A stretch of 64,000 bases of DNA from Candidatus Puniceispirillum sp. (GTDB taxonomy: Bacteria > Pseudomonadota > Alphaproteobacteria > Puniceispirillales > Puniceispirillaceae). The notes under the pieces were generated by a model. That model worked only from the letters and a program-made list of their open reading frames with translations. It was not told the DNA's origin and did not search any database. A program made the position numbers and the translations under genes. The DNA lies in the NCBI GenBank assembly GCA_016778895.1, contig JADHOR010000001.1:124001-188000 (forward strand). Direction: 5' to 3'. The stretch's first letter is position 1, and every line of letters starts with the position of its first letter. Below are positions 44,920 to 53,886 of the stretch, in pieces.

Positions 44920-46593
44920 CTAATGCTGACCCTTTTCAACATCACGCGTCATTGCGGCAAGCGCCTCGGCCGTATCGACGTCTTGGAAAATAGCTGGATC
45001 ATCACAATTTACCAGATTTTGGGCGGCCAGATGATCATCCAGCAATTGCCGACCACCGCTATCTCCAGTTAGAGCCGATAATTCGGGGAAAAATGCCCGT
45101 CCCCACAATACCGGATTACCGCGCTTGCCAGCCTTCGTCGGCAAGGTGATGCAGCGCTGATGATCATCGAGTTGCAGATGGTTTTGCACCAGCAATTCAA
45201 GCACCTCTGGCGATACCAATGGCATATCACCAAGCGCGATCACGACATCGGTTACATCTGCATCAAGCACGCCAACGCCGACCCCAACCGAGGCTGCCTG
45301 ACCGCGGGCATGATCAGGATTAAACACAAGGGTCACCGGCAAGCCTTTGAGCGCGGCCGCGACCTTGTCTGCCTCATGGCCAATTACAATAATTAACGGC
45401 GATAGCGCAGCCGCAACCATCGCTTCGGCGGCGTGCCTGATAAGCGGCTTTCCAGCAATCGGCGCCAGTAATTTATTGACCGACCCCATGCGCCGCGACT
45501 GACCTGCAGCCAGAAGAATACCAGCCATTTTATCTTCGCTCGGCGGGATTGTCGCAAGTGCGCGCGGCATCGGCCGTGAGGCAATTTCCATCAACAAACC
45601 ACCCGCCGCCATCTCGGCAAGCTCATGGCGACTAAGTGGTATATCCGCCAGCACCAATTGCAGAACCCAATCCAGCCCGTTGAGTTTCGGCGAGCGCGCA
45701 CAGCCTGGCATTCCAATCACATGATGATGACCCTGCCCGGCGACGTTCTCGGCAAATCTGGTAGGTTTGGCAATTTTGGCAACCATCAACAGATTACCCG
45801 GATCAACCGCAAGGCCAAATTGATCGATCTGCCCGCCTGCAAGAATGACTGCCTGCGGCACCTCATCCTGACGGTCAATTATTGCCGATCCGCCGCAGAT
45901 CAGAATCATCTCGACACCGGCCGCCACCATAATGCTGATTTCGGCCGCAACGACCTCGCGGTCATGCGCACAAATACTGCACTCTACAAGATCACAGCCA
46001 AGCTGGTTGAGGCGTGTCCGTGTAACAGTTTCCGTGGCCTTAAACAGCCGATCTTTCTGTCCCGGAAGCCGCGTTTGGATCAGCCCAACACTAGCCTCGC
46101 GCAAGCCGTAAAAGGCAAAGGCTTTTCGTTCAAAAAGCAGGTTTTCAATCGCCAAAATTGACGCCTCGGCGACAAAAAACGGGATAATTTTCAAGGTTGC
46201 TGCCATCTGACCAGATTCAAGAAACTGATTATGCTGCACCAGCGCAAAGGTGATCGCCTCATCAACCTCGTTCAGCTGACGGATAAGGTCGCGGTCATAG
46301 CGGATGATGCCGCGTTGTTGCGTGCGGATATTAACCCGTCCTGTCGCAGCGCGGGTAAAATCAACCGCGCTCGGCGACAAGGCCTTGGCCAGCCGTTCAG
46401 CCGCAACATCCTCATGTACATCATCCAGATCAGGCTTTGCGCAGACAAGCGATGAGATGCCCTCGGCACGCAGCCGTTCAAGCATCGCCCTATCCAGTAA
46501 TGTTCCCTTTGATAGAGTGCCGTGAGAGCTGGTGTGTCGATGCGCTAATAAAAGCCCCTCACAATCATCAAGCGGGAATCTTGCCAGCTTCAT
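44920..46593 (-). CDS. Fusion of MoeA-like and MocA-like (molybdopterin cytidylyltransferase) domains
   Basis: Residues 1 to about 345 form a molybdopterin-binding domain related to MoeA/MogA (ILICGGSAIIDRQDEVP, VIGMPGCARSPKLN). From residue 356 follows a MobA-like NTP transferase with LLAAGQSRRMGSVNKLL, VIALGDMPLV and GKRGNPVLW. Together they should insert molybdenum and attach CMP to form molybdenum cytosine dinucleotide, the cofactor of the CoxL-type hydroxylase encoded divergently. Its ATG shares a base with the xdhC stop (TAATG). It is the last gene of the coxD-coxE-xdhC series. Confidence 0.88.
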   Translation of the reverse strand: MKLARFPLDDCEGLLLAHRHTSSHGTLSKGTLLDRAMLERLRAEGISSLVCAKPDLDDVHEDVAAERLAKALSPSAVDFTRAATGRVNIRTQQRGIIRYDRDLIRQLNEVDEAITFALVQHNQFLESGQMAATLKIIPFFVAEASILAIENLLFERKAFAFYGLREASVGLIQTRLPGQKDRLFKATETVTRTRLNQLGCDLVECSICAHDREVVAAEISIMVAAGVEMILICGGSAIIDRQDEVPQAVILAGGQIDQFGLAVDPGNLLMVAKIAKPTRFAENVAGQGHHHVIGMPGCARSPKLNGLDWVLQLVLADIPLSRHELAEMAAGGLLMEIASRPMPRALATIPPSEDKMAGILLAAGQSRRMGSVNKLLAPIAGKPLIRHAAEAMVAAALSPLIIVIGHEADKVAAALKGLPVTLVFNPDHARGQAASVGVGVGVLDADVTDVVIALGDMPLVSPEVLELLVQNHLQLDDHQRCITLPTKAGKRGNPVLWGRAFFPELSALTGDSGGRQLLDDHLAAQNLVNCDDPAIFQDVDTAEALAAMTRDVEKGQH

Positions 46594-47582
46594 TACACCG
46601 GCTTCCCACGAAAGGCTGCCACCAGTTCAGCCAGAACCGAAATAGCAATTTCGGCTGGTGTCTTGGCACCAATATCCAAACCGGCCGGCCCTTTAATTCG
46701 CCCAATATCAGCATCACTAAAACCGGCATCGCCAAGCCGTTGCAGCCGTGCCGCATGGGTTCGTTTACTGCCAAGGCAGGCAATGTGAAATAATGGTTTG
46801 CCGAGCACCATATGCAACGCCGCATCATCAATCTTGGGGTCATGCGTCAATGCAACGAGCGCGGTTTCCTGATCAAGCCCGATCTCACCAAGAACACGGT
46901 CCGGCCAATCAAACACAACATCAATGCCCGGAAATCTGTCAGCTGTGGCAAATGTCCGCCTCGGATCGATCACTGTCACGACAAAACCGGCCTGCGATGC
47001 CATAGAGGCCAGATGCTGGCTGATATGAACCGCGCCGACAATGATAATGTGCGGGCGCGGTGTCTGCACAAACCAGAATTCATCATCGATCAATTCGCTT
47101 TTTGGCGGCAATGATTTAGCGCGCCGTGCACCACCACCGGAAACCGAAAGACAAAACCCAACCGGCACACGTTGTGCCAGAGATTTTGCCGCATCGTCGA
47201 GCAAAGCCGGGGCAAATCCGGTTTTTGAAACCGCCATAACAAGAATGGAAATCTGTCCACCGCATGAAAGGCCAACCTCCCACGCAGTCGAATCGGCAAC
47301 GCCAAAATCCAGCCGCTGGCTGCCGCCGGCTTCAATCATCTCCAGCGCGGCGTCAATAACCGCCCCTTCAACACAACCACCTGACACCGAACCGGCGACC
47401 TGTCCGTCACCACGCACCAGCATCAGACTGCCAACCTGACGCGGCGATGATCCCCAAGTCTGGATCACAAACGCCAACGCAAGCTTATGGCCCGTATTCT
47501 GCCAGCGTGACGCCTGAAGCAACAACTCATCATCGGCAAGCATCAAACGACGATCAAGATGTTCACTGGGCTGATCAGTCAT
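46593..47582 (-). CDS. xdhC: XdhC/CoxI family molybdenum hydroxylase maturation protein
   Basis: XdhC-type chaperones bind the molybdenum cofactor and help its sulfuration and insertion into hydroxylases. The N-terminal domain has WGSSPRQVGSLMLV, SGGCVEGAVI and GLSCGGQI. The C-terminal NAD-like domain begins at PHIIIVGAVHISQHLA and contains VIDPRRTFA and LTHDPKIDD. It overlaps coxE by 4 bases and the mocA fusion by 1 base, so the maturation genes are translationally coupled. Confidence 0.92.
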   Translation of the reverse strand: MTDQPSEHLDRRLMLADDELLLQASRWQNTGHKLALAFVIQTWGSSPRQVGSLMLVRGDGQVAGSVSGGCVEGAVIDAALEMIEAGGSQRLDFGVADSTAWEVGLSCGGQISILVMAVSKTGFAPALLDDAAKSLAQRVPVGFCLSVSGGGARRAKSLPPKSELIDDEFWFVQTPRPHIIIVGAVHISQHLASMASQAGFVVTVIDPRRTFATADRFPGIDVVFDWPDRVLGEIGLDQETALVALTHDPKIDDAALHMVLGKPLFHIACLGSKRTHAARLQRLGDAGFSDADIGRIKGPAGLDIGAKTPAEIAISVLAELVAAFRGKPV

Positions 47583-48880
47583 CGCGAAAAAGACCCTTTT
47601 TCCTGGGTGTAAGACAGCACCGTCCGATCAGTAAATCCGGCACGGCGCGCCGCATCTTGCCATTCGCTCAGTCTGACGTCACGCTGATTCTGGATCGTTG
47701 CGAGACTTGCAGTCAAATCACTCATCGCCTGCAAAGAATGGATTGGCAGAAAATGGTCAACATGCTGGATCATCATCTTCACCGAATGTGCCTTCGGCGC
47801 AAACCCATCAAACCGCAATAGCGGGTTCAGCCAAACCAGTGCCGACGTTGATTTATGCAGCCTTGCCATATGGGTGCCAAACCCGGGGTCTGTGGTGCGA
47901 TCAAGCCCGTCTGTAATCAGCAGGGTTATTGCCCCCTGCCCCATGACGCGGCGCGACCATTCCTGATTAAACTGTTTGAGGCAACTGCTGATACGGGTAC
48001 CACCTGACCAATCTTCAACAAGATGCGATACCGCTTGCACTGCCTCATCAACGTCACGGTTTTGCATTTGCCGGCTGATATTTGTCAGGCGCGTGCCGAA
48101 CAGAAAACTCGAAACCGCCGGATGACTGCGGGTCAGCGCATGGATAAAATGCAGCATGATGCGGCTATATTGTTCCATCGAGCCAGAAATATCACACAAG
48201 ATGACCAGCGGCCGCGGCTTGGTTACGATTGTCTGAAATTGTGGAAAGACGATGCCGAATTGTTTAACCCCACGCTGTAGGGCAACACGCATGGCAATCT
48301 GCTGGCCGCGGGGTGATAATTTTGACCGACGCGCCAGGCGCCGGGGCAGACAGGGCCGCAGGCTGGCAATTGCCTGTTCGGCAAGCCGCATTTCCGCAGC
48401 TGACATCATTTCAAAATCCTTATGTTTAAGCCGGTCACGGTCGGTGGAGGTCCCTGCGGCATCCAGCTCAATTTTGACATCGTCATTGGCGCTTAGCTGG
48501 ACCTTGGGTGGTACGGCTACCGCGTCCGACAAGCGGCGGAGCATCGCCTCGGCATCATCATGCTCGTCAACAGATGATTTAATCTTTGGCAACAAAAGAT
48601 CACGGATACGTTCGTGAAATTTTGGGTTTTGCCAAAACATATAAAAGGCCTGATCAAAAAGCGGCTTATCCTCGCGCCGTTTGATCAGACAGCTTGCTAG
48701 GGCGTGATACAAAAATTTCTTCTTTGCAACACCAACCGTTTCTGCCGCATCGACTGCGTCCAGCATATCCGCCGATCCCAGCTTCATACCACTGGTCCGA
48801 AGCAGCCGCACAAACAGCATGATATTCTGATCGAGTTTTGGCGTGACCATTTTCGGCGGCGGTTTCAGCGACCTGGTCAT
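47579..48880 (-). CDS. coxE: CoxE-type von Willebrand factor A domain protein
   Basis: CoxE works with the AAA+ protein CoxD in maturing the CO-dehydrogenase-type active site. The N-terminal half is charged and helical. The VWA domain holds a metal-ion-dependent adhesion motif CDISGSMEQYSR at about residue 230, followed by RISSCLKQFNQEW and LLITDGLDRTTD. It overlaps coxD and xdhC by 4 bases on either side. Confidence 0.92.
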   Translation of the reverse strand: MTRSLKPPPKMVTPKLDQNIMLFVRLLRTSGMKLGSADMLDAVDAAETVGVAKKKFLYHALASCLIKRREDKPLFDQAFYMFWQNPKFHERIRDLLLPKIKSSVDEHDDAEAMLRRLSDAVAVPPKVQLSANDDVKIELDAAGTSTDRDRLKHKDFEMMSAAEMRLAEQAIASLRPCLPRRLARRSKLSPRGQQIAMRVALQRGVKQFGIVFPQFQTIVTKPRPLVILCDISGSMEQYSRIMLHFIHALTRSHPAVSSFLFGTRLTNISRQMQNRDVDEAVQAVSHLVEDWSGGTRISSCLKQFNQEWSRRVMGQGAITLLITDGLDRTTDPGFGTHMARLHKSTSALVWLNPLLRFDGFAPKAHSVKMMIQHVDHFLPIHSLQAMSDLTASLATIQNQRDVRLSEWQDAARRAGFTDRTVLSYTQEKGSFSR

Positions 48881-49824
48881 AACCGTGACAGCTCGCCCTG
48901 AACCATAGCGCGTTGCACTTCAGATAAGATACGCGCCGCTTCAGTTCCCTGAATACGGCTGATATCATCCTGATATTTCAACAGCACGCCCATCGTCGAA
49001 TCAACGGTTTGGGGATCGAGCGCAACACAGTTCAATTCCACCAGCGCCTGCGCCCAGTCAATGGTTTCGGCAACACCTGGTGATTTGAATAATTGCTGGC
49101 CGCGAAGTGCCTGCACAAAATCTACCACCTGTGCCTGCAGCATGGCGCCTGCATCGGGCGCCTTCTTGGCGAGAATCTGCAATTCAACTTCACGGCTTGG
49201 GTAATCAACCCAATGATAAAAACAGCGCCGTTTTAACGCATCGTGGATCTCGCGCGTGCGGTTTGATGTGATAATCACAATCGGCGGCGTTGACGCGGTG
49301 ATTGTTCCCAGCTCAGGGATAGTGATCTGCCAGTCCGAGAGCAGTTCAAGCAAATAGGCTTCAAATGCTTCATCGGCGCGGTCAATTTCATCAATCAGCA
49401 ATATAGGCGCGCCAGCCGGATTTGCCCTCAACGCCCGCAACAACGGACGTTCGACTAAAAATGCCTCCCGAAACAGATTATCGGCACCGCTGTTAATCGT
49501 ATCTGCCGGGTTATCTACATGCTTGTAATCGACGCTTCTTTGGGACTGAATTTCAATTAACTGCCGCGCATAATTCCATTCATAGGCAGCCTGGTTAATA
49601 TCAAGCCCTCCATAACATTGAAGCCGGATCAAATCGCGCCCAAGAACCCTCGCAAGGACTTTGGCAATTTCGGTTTTGCCAACACCCGCCTCGCCCTCAA
49701 GAAAAAATGCGCGTTGCTTTGCCAAGGCCAGAAACAGGCTAACAGCCAAACCGTCATTGACAATATAGCTTGCAGAAACAAGCCCTTGCTGAACGGCCTC
49801 GACTGTGTCAAACGCCCGCGCCAT
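48877..49824 (-). CDS. coxD: CoxD-type MoxR AAA+ ATPase
   Basis: A MoxR-family AAA+ chaperone. Walker A is EGEAGVGKT (residues 43-51), Walker B is ILLIDEIDRAD, and sensor 1 is IVIITSNRTRE. In Oligotropha carboxidovorans CoxD is needed to build the copper-sulfur site of CO dehydrogenase. Its role with a form II enzyme is an inference. The ATG at 49824 was preferred over a TTG at 49833. It is the first gene of the reverse operon and is divergent from coxS. Confidence 0.92.
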   Translation of the reverse strand: MARAFDTVEAVQQGLVSASYIVNDGLAVSLFLALAKQRAFFLEGEAGVGKTEIAKVLARVLGRDLIRLQCYGGLDINQAAYEWNYARQLIEIQSQRSVDYKHVDNPADTINSGADNLFREAFLVERPLLRALRANPAGAPILLIDEIDRADEAFEAYLLELLSDWQITIPELGTITASTPPIVIITSNRTREIHDALKRRCFYHWVDYPSREVELQILAKKAPDAGAMLQAQVVDFVQALRGQQLFKSPGVAETIDWAQALVELNCVALDPQTVDSTMGVLLKYQDDISRIQGTEAARILSEVQRAMVQGELSRL

Positions 49825-49927
49825 CACCGCCAATCCCCTTGCCCTGTTTCAATGCTACCATTTCTATGTTTACAAATACCGCGGATCCATACAACCTTTT
49901 CCTCTTGTGAATGATTTCTGCCAAACG

Positions 49928-49951
49928 ATTTCATTCATAAAAAAATGAAAT
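49928..49951. promoter_or_regulatory. Palindrome in the divergent cox intergenic region
   Basis: ATTTCATT and AATGAAAT form perfect 8-base inverted arms around an 8-base AT-rich spacer. It lies 22 bases upstream of coxS, between the two divergent cox operons, so it could be an operator for both or a leader hairpin of coxS. AAGGAGAG follows as the coxS ribosome-binding site. Confidence 0.55.
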
Positions 49952-49972
49952 TATCAGCCAAAGGAGAGATCA

Positions 49973-50440
49973 ATGCCAACCGTAGCAATGAAGGTGAACG
50001 GGGCGAATGTAGTTCATGATATCCCGGATAATACGTTGCTGGTTTCATTTTTGCGCGAAACCATGGGGCTAACCGGAACACATGTTGGGTGCGACACTAG
50101 CCAGTGCGGCGCCTGTATTGTCCATGTGAATGGCGAGTCGATCAAATCATGCAGCATTTTAGCAGCGCAGCTTGACGGCGCCGACGTCACGACGATTGAG
50201 GGTATCGCCAATGGTGATGAGCTGCATCCGATGCAGCAGGCGTTTCATGAGAATCATGGTCTGCAATGCGGGTTTTGCACACCGGGGATGGTGATGAGCG
50301 CGATTGAGCTTGTAGAGAAAAACAAGAACCTGTCCGAGCGTGAAATCCGTGAAGGATTAGAGGGAAATATCTGCCGCTGCACCGGCTATCACAACATTGT
50401 CAAGTCAGTACAGGACGCAGCTACAAGAATGGGAGGGTAA
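49973..50440 (+). CDS. coxS: CO-dehydrogenase-type small subunit (2Fe-2S)
   Basis: The iron-sulfur subunit of a molybdenum hydroxylase. The plant-ferredoxin-type cluster ligands are C40, C45, C48 and C60 ([12 protein letters not shown]), and the helical-domain cluster ligands are C99, C102, C134 and C136 ([20 protein letters not shown]). It transfers electrons from the molybdenum centre to the FAD subunit. Length (155 aa) is standard. It is first in the S-L-M order, typical of form II clusters. AAGGAGAG precedes the start. Confidence 0.96.
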   Translation: MPTVAMKVNGANVVHDIPDNTLLVSFLRETMGLTGTHVGCDTSQCGACIVHVNGESIKSCSILAAQLDGADVTTIEGIANGDELHPMQQAFHENHGLQCGFCTPGMVMSAIELVEKNKNLSEREIREGLEGNICRCTGYHNIVKSVQDAATRMGG

Positions 50441-50441
50441 A

Positions 50442-52826
50442 ATGCCAGAGGGTATCGCAAGCCAAGGTATTGGCGCATCCGTTCGCCGCAAGGAAGACCG
50501 AAGGTTTTTAATTGGAAAAGGGAAATACACGGACGATATTAATCGGGCAGGTCAGCTTCACGTTTACTTCCTCCGCTCGCCTGTTGCTTTTGCCGATATT
50601 GTGTCCATTGACAAGGAGAGGGCAGAAAAAGCTTCTGGAGTCATAGCAATTTTGACTGGTGAAGATGTAGCAGCCGACAATCTAGGCGGCCCTATTTGTG
50701 GATGGGCGCCGACAAACAAGGACGGTTCAGCCCCTTCCGAGCCTCCACACCCCATCCTTGCCAATGGCAGGGTGCGGTATGTCGGAGACCACGTTGCAGC
50801 GGTGTTTGCCGAAACGCTGGAAGAAGCCACCTCTGCTGCTGAGCTGATCGATGTGGTTTATTCGGAAATGCCAGCGATAACAGATTTAAAAACTGCAATG
50901 GATCAACCTCAGATCCATGACGGTATGGAACAAAATACCTATTTCGATTGGGAACTTGGCAACGAGGCTGCCGTCAATGATGCATTTGACAGGGCTGAAA
51001 CAATTGTAAACGTCCATATTCGCAACAATAGGGTTATACCAAACGCTATGGAGCCTCGCGCTGCCGTGGCTGAATACGACAAGGGCGATGCACGTTATAC
51101 ACTTTTCACCACATCACAAAACCCCCAGCTGACCCGCCTAGTAATTGGTGCGTTCATGCTGAACATTCCCGAGTCAAAACTTCGTGTTGTGGCTCCAGAT
51201 GTTGGCGGGGGATTTGGATCAAAAATTTATGTATATCCTGAAGAGGCCGTTTGTGTGTGGGCTTCAAAAAAACTTGGGCGTGCGATTAAGTGGACGGCTG
51301 ACAGAACACAAGCCTTCCTTGGGGACGCGCATGGCCGCGACCACATAAGTGAAGTAAAGCTTGCACTCGACAAAAACAAAAAGATAATTGGGCTCAGGGT
51401 CGATACATTGGCAAATCTGGGAGCTTATCTGTCCGCGTTTGCAATGGTTACACCAACCTATCTTCATGGAACGCTGCTTTCTGGTGTTTATGACATTCCG
51501 GCCATCTACACAAACGTCAAAGGCATCTGCACCAACACAGTTAATGTTGACGCCTATAGAGGTGCCGGTAGACCTGAAGCAACCTACCTTCTTGAACGGA
51601 CAATGGACGTAGCCGCAAAGCAGGTCGGAATGGATCCTGCAGAATTTCGGCGTTTAAACTTCATTCCAAAAGATGCATTTCCATATCAAACAGCGTTAGC
51701 TCTTCAGTATGATGTTGGCGATTATGAGCCATTGCTAGATCGTGCTATGGCGATGATAGATTACAAAAATTTTGAGAGCCGGCGTGCAAAGTCCGCAAAA
51801 GACGGAAAATGCAGGGGCATCGGAATTAGCACATACATTGAAGCATGCGGCATTGCGCCATCAGCTGTGGTTGGCGCACTTGGCGGACGCGTTGGTCTAT
51901 ATGAAAGCGCTATTGTCCGAGTAGAGCCAACAGGCACAATTTCAGTGCTTACCGGCACTCACAGTCATGGTCAGGGTCACGACACCACATTTGCGCAACT
52001 CGTCTGTGACAAGCTAGGCGTGGATATAGAGGCAGTCGAAATTGTCCATGGCGACTCCGATCGCACAGCGTTTGGCATGGGTACATACGGCTCCAGATCA
52101 CTCGCCGTCGGTGGCACCGCCATATCGAAAGCATTAGATAAAGTCATTGCGAAGGGCAAAATAATAGCTGCCCACATGCTTGAGGCCGATGATGCCGACA
52201 TAGAGTTCAAAGACGGTAAATTCACCGTTGCCGGCACCGACAGGGAAAAGTCCTTTGGCGAGATTGCTCTATCTGCCTATGTGCCGCACAATTTCCCTCA
52301 TGATCGGCTAGAACCGGGGCTGGAAGAAACCGCGTTTTATGATCCAGCAAACTTCACCTATCCGGCCGGCACACATATTGCCGAGGTAGAAATTGATCCT
52401 TCAACCGGCGTAGTGGAATTGGTTGATTGGGTGTGTTGTGACGACTTTGGAAATTTAATTAACCCAATGGTCGTCGAAGGGCAGGTTCATGGAGGCATTG
52501 CGCAAGGTGTAGGCCAGGCATTATATGAAGAAGCAGCTTATGATGATAATGGACAATTACTATCAGCGTCCTATATGGACTATTGTATGCCGCGGGCTGA
52601 CAACTTTCCAAGTCTCAAGGTTCAAAACTTGGTGACTGCCTGCACTCACAATGATTTGGGCGTAAAAGGATGCGGCGAAGCGGGGGCAATTGCCTCACCA
52701 CCTGCATTGATCAATGCAGTTGTTAACGCGTTATCGCCGCTTGGTGTCACTGATATAACGATGCCGGCGACGCCGGAAAAAGTTTGGCGGGCCATCCAAG
52801 ACGCCCAGACCAAAGCAGCCGAATAG
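50442..52826 (+). CDS. coxL: Form II CO-dehydrogenase-type large subunit (molybdenum hydroxylase)
   Basis: The catalytic molybdenum-binding subunit. It shows GIGASVRRKEDRRFLIGKGKY at the start, VVAPDVGGGFGSKI and the active-site loop AYRGAGR (residues 371-377). Form I CO dehydrogenases have AYxCSFR there, with a copper-binding cysteine; AYRGAGR marks form II, whose ability to oxidise CO is doubtful in several marine bacteria (family knowledge). The substrate is thus open. Codon choice is unlike the flanking genes: many Arg codons are AGA/AGG. The start has GGGAGGG upstream, one base after the coxS stop. Confidence 0.94.
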   Translation: MPEGIASQGIGASVRRKEDRRFLIGKGKYTDDINRAGQLHVYFLRSPVAFADIVSIDKERAEKASGVIAILTGEDVAADNLGGPICGWAPTNKDGSAPSEPPHPILANGRVRYVGDHVAAVFAETLEEATSAAELIDVVYSEMPAITDLKTAMDQPQIHDGMEQNTYFDWELGNEAAVNDAFDRAETIVNVHIRNNRVIPNAMEPRAAVAEYDKGDARYTLFTTSQNPQLTRLVIGAFMLNIPESKLRVVAPDVGGGFGSKIYVYPEEAVCVWASKKLGRAIKWTADRTQAFLGDAHGRDHISEVKLALDKNKKIIGLRVDTLANLGAYLSAFAMVTPTYLHGTLLSGVYDIPAIYTNVKGICTNTVNVDAYRGAGRPEATYLLERTMDVAAKQVGMDPAEFRRLNFIPKDAFPYQTALALQYDVGDYEPLLDRAMAMIDYKNFESRRAKSAKDGKCRGIGISTYIEACGIAPSAVVGALGGRVGLYESAIVRVEPTGTISVLTGTHSHGQGHDTTFAQLVCDKLGVDIEAVEIVHGDSDRTAFGMGTYGSRSLAVGGTAISKALDKVIAKGKIIAAHMLEADDADIEFKDGKFTVAGTDREKSFGEIALSAYVPHNFPHDRLEPGLEETAFYDPANFTYPAGTHIAEVEIDPSTGVVELVDWVCCDDFGNLINPMVVEGQVHGGIAQGVGQALYEEAAYDDNGQLLSASYMDYCMPRADNFPSLKVQNLVTACTHNDLGVKGCGEAGAIASPPALINAVVNALSPLGVTDITMPATPEKVWRAIQDAQTKAAE

Positions 52827-52836
52827 GGGAACGAAA

Positions 52837-53631
52837 ATGTATTCAACAAAATATGTCAAAGCGCGTGATATTGACGATGCGGTGAAAGCCCTGAAATCAG
52901 CCGATGATGGCAAGTTTCTGGCTGGTGGCATGACCTTGATACCCACTTTGAAGCAGCGGCTGGCCAATCCTGATTGTCTGGTTGATCTGTCTGCTTGCGG
53001 TCTATCCTCAATAGATGATGAGGGCAGTGCGATCCGGATTGGGGCGATGACGCGTCATGTTGATGTTGCGGAATCTGCGCTGGTGCAAAAGGCCATTCCA
53101 GCTCTCACGCATCTGGCCGCACATATCGGCGACCGGCAGGTCCGCAATCGCGGCACGATAGGTGGCTCGCTGGCGAATAATGATCCGGCGGCTTGTTATC
53201 CGGCGGCGCTATTGGCGCTTGGGGGTACGGTTCATACGCAAAGCCGGTCAATTGCGGCTGAGGATTATTTTGACGGTATGTTTGAGACCGCATTGGAGGA
53301 AGATGAGATCATTCACGCTGTTAGTTTGCCGAAACCTGAAAAGGCCGCCTATGTCAAATTTCCAAACCCTGCGTCGCGTTATGCAATGGTTGGGGTGTTC
53401 GTGGCAAAATTTGCCGATGGTGTGCGTGTTGCCGTTACCGGTGCGGGTGAGGATGGCGTGTTCCGGGCGCATGATCTAGAAGCGGCGCTTAATGCAAATT
53501 TCAGTGCTGATGCGATTGCTGATGGGATGGTCTCGTCTGATGGGCTGATGAGTGATATTCATGCCTCGGCGGATTATCGGGCGCATCTTATTGGCGAGAT
53601 GACCCGCCGCGCCGTTAATGCCTGCACCTGA
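52837..53631 (+). CDS. coxM: CO-dehydrogenase-type FAD-binding medium subunit
   Basis: The flavoprotein subunit that passes electrons from the iron-sulfur clusters to an acceptor. FAD-binding motifs AGGMTLIPTLK (near residue 29) and TIGGSLANNDPAACYPA are present, as in the CoxM/CutM family. The C-terminal CO_deh_flav_C region is present but somewhat short (264 aa in total). AGGGGA lies upstream of the ATG. It ends the coxSLM operon and is followed by a clear terminator. Confidence 0.94.
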   Translation: MYSTKYVKARDIDDAVKALKSADDGKFLAGGMTLIPTLKQRLANPDCLVDLSACGLSSIDDEGSAIRIGAMTRHVDVAESALVQKAIPALTHLAAHIGDRQVRNRGTIGGSLANNDPAACYPAALLALGGTVHTQSRSIAAEDYFDGMFETALEEDEIIHAVSLPKPEKAAYVKFPNPASRYAMVGVFVAKFADGVRVAVTGAGEDGVFRAHDLEAALNANFSADAIADGMVSSDGLMSDIHASADYRAHLIGEMTRRAVNACT

Positions 53632-53651
53632 TCAACGGCTAAAGTGATATC

Positions 53652-53678
53652 AAAGGGGCCATTTACTGGCCCCTTTTT
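53652..53678 (+). terminator. Rho-independent terminator after coxM
   Basis: GGGGCCA-TTTAC-TGGCCCC (53655-53673) can be extended by A-T pairs and is followed by five T residues. It ends the coxSLM transcript. Confidence 0.9.
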
Positions 53679-53886
53679 GCTGCGCATAAGCAATCTTGCG
53701 CCCCTAATTGTTATATTAATGGCATATTCTTGGTGCAGTATAGGAGTGGCAAAATGTCAAATTTTTTTCAAATCGAGTAATTGATCATTTCGCGTTTTTG
53801 GCTAGTCTTTGTGGGGTAAATTGCGCAACCGTCTAAACTCCAAATCCTTCACCCGCGCAAATTTCCCGCCACCGAAAGGTCGTCTT

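Noticed and set aside
53754-53780. Eight-codon frame (MSNFFQIE) with a good ribosome-binding site before the acyl-CoA dehydrogenase gene
   Set aside because: It could be a leader peptide, but it has no regulatory codons or attenuator hairpin and may arise by chance in AT-rich DNA.
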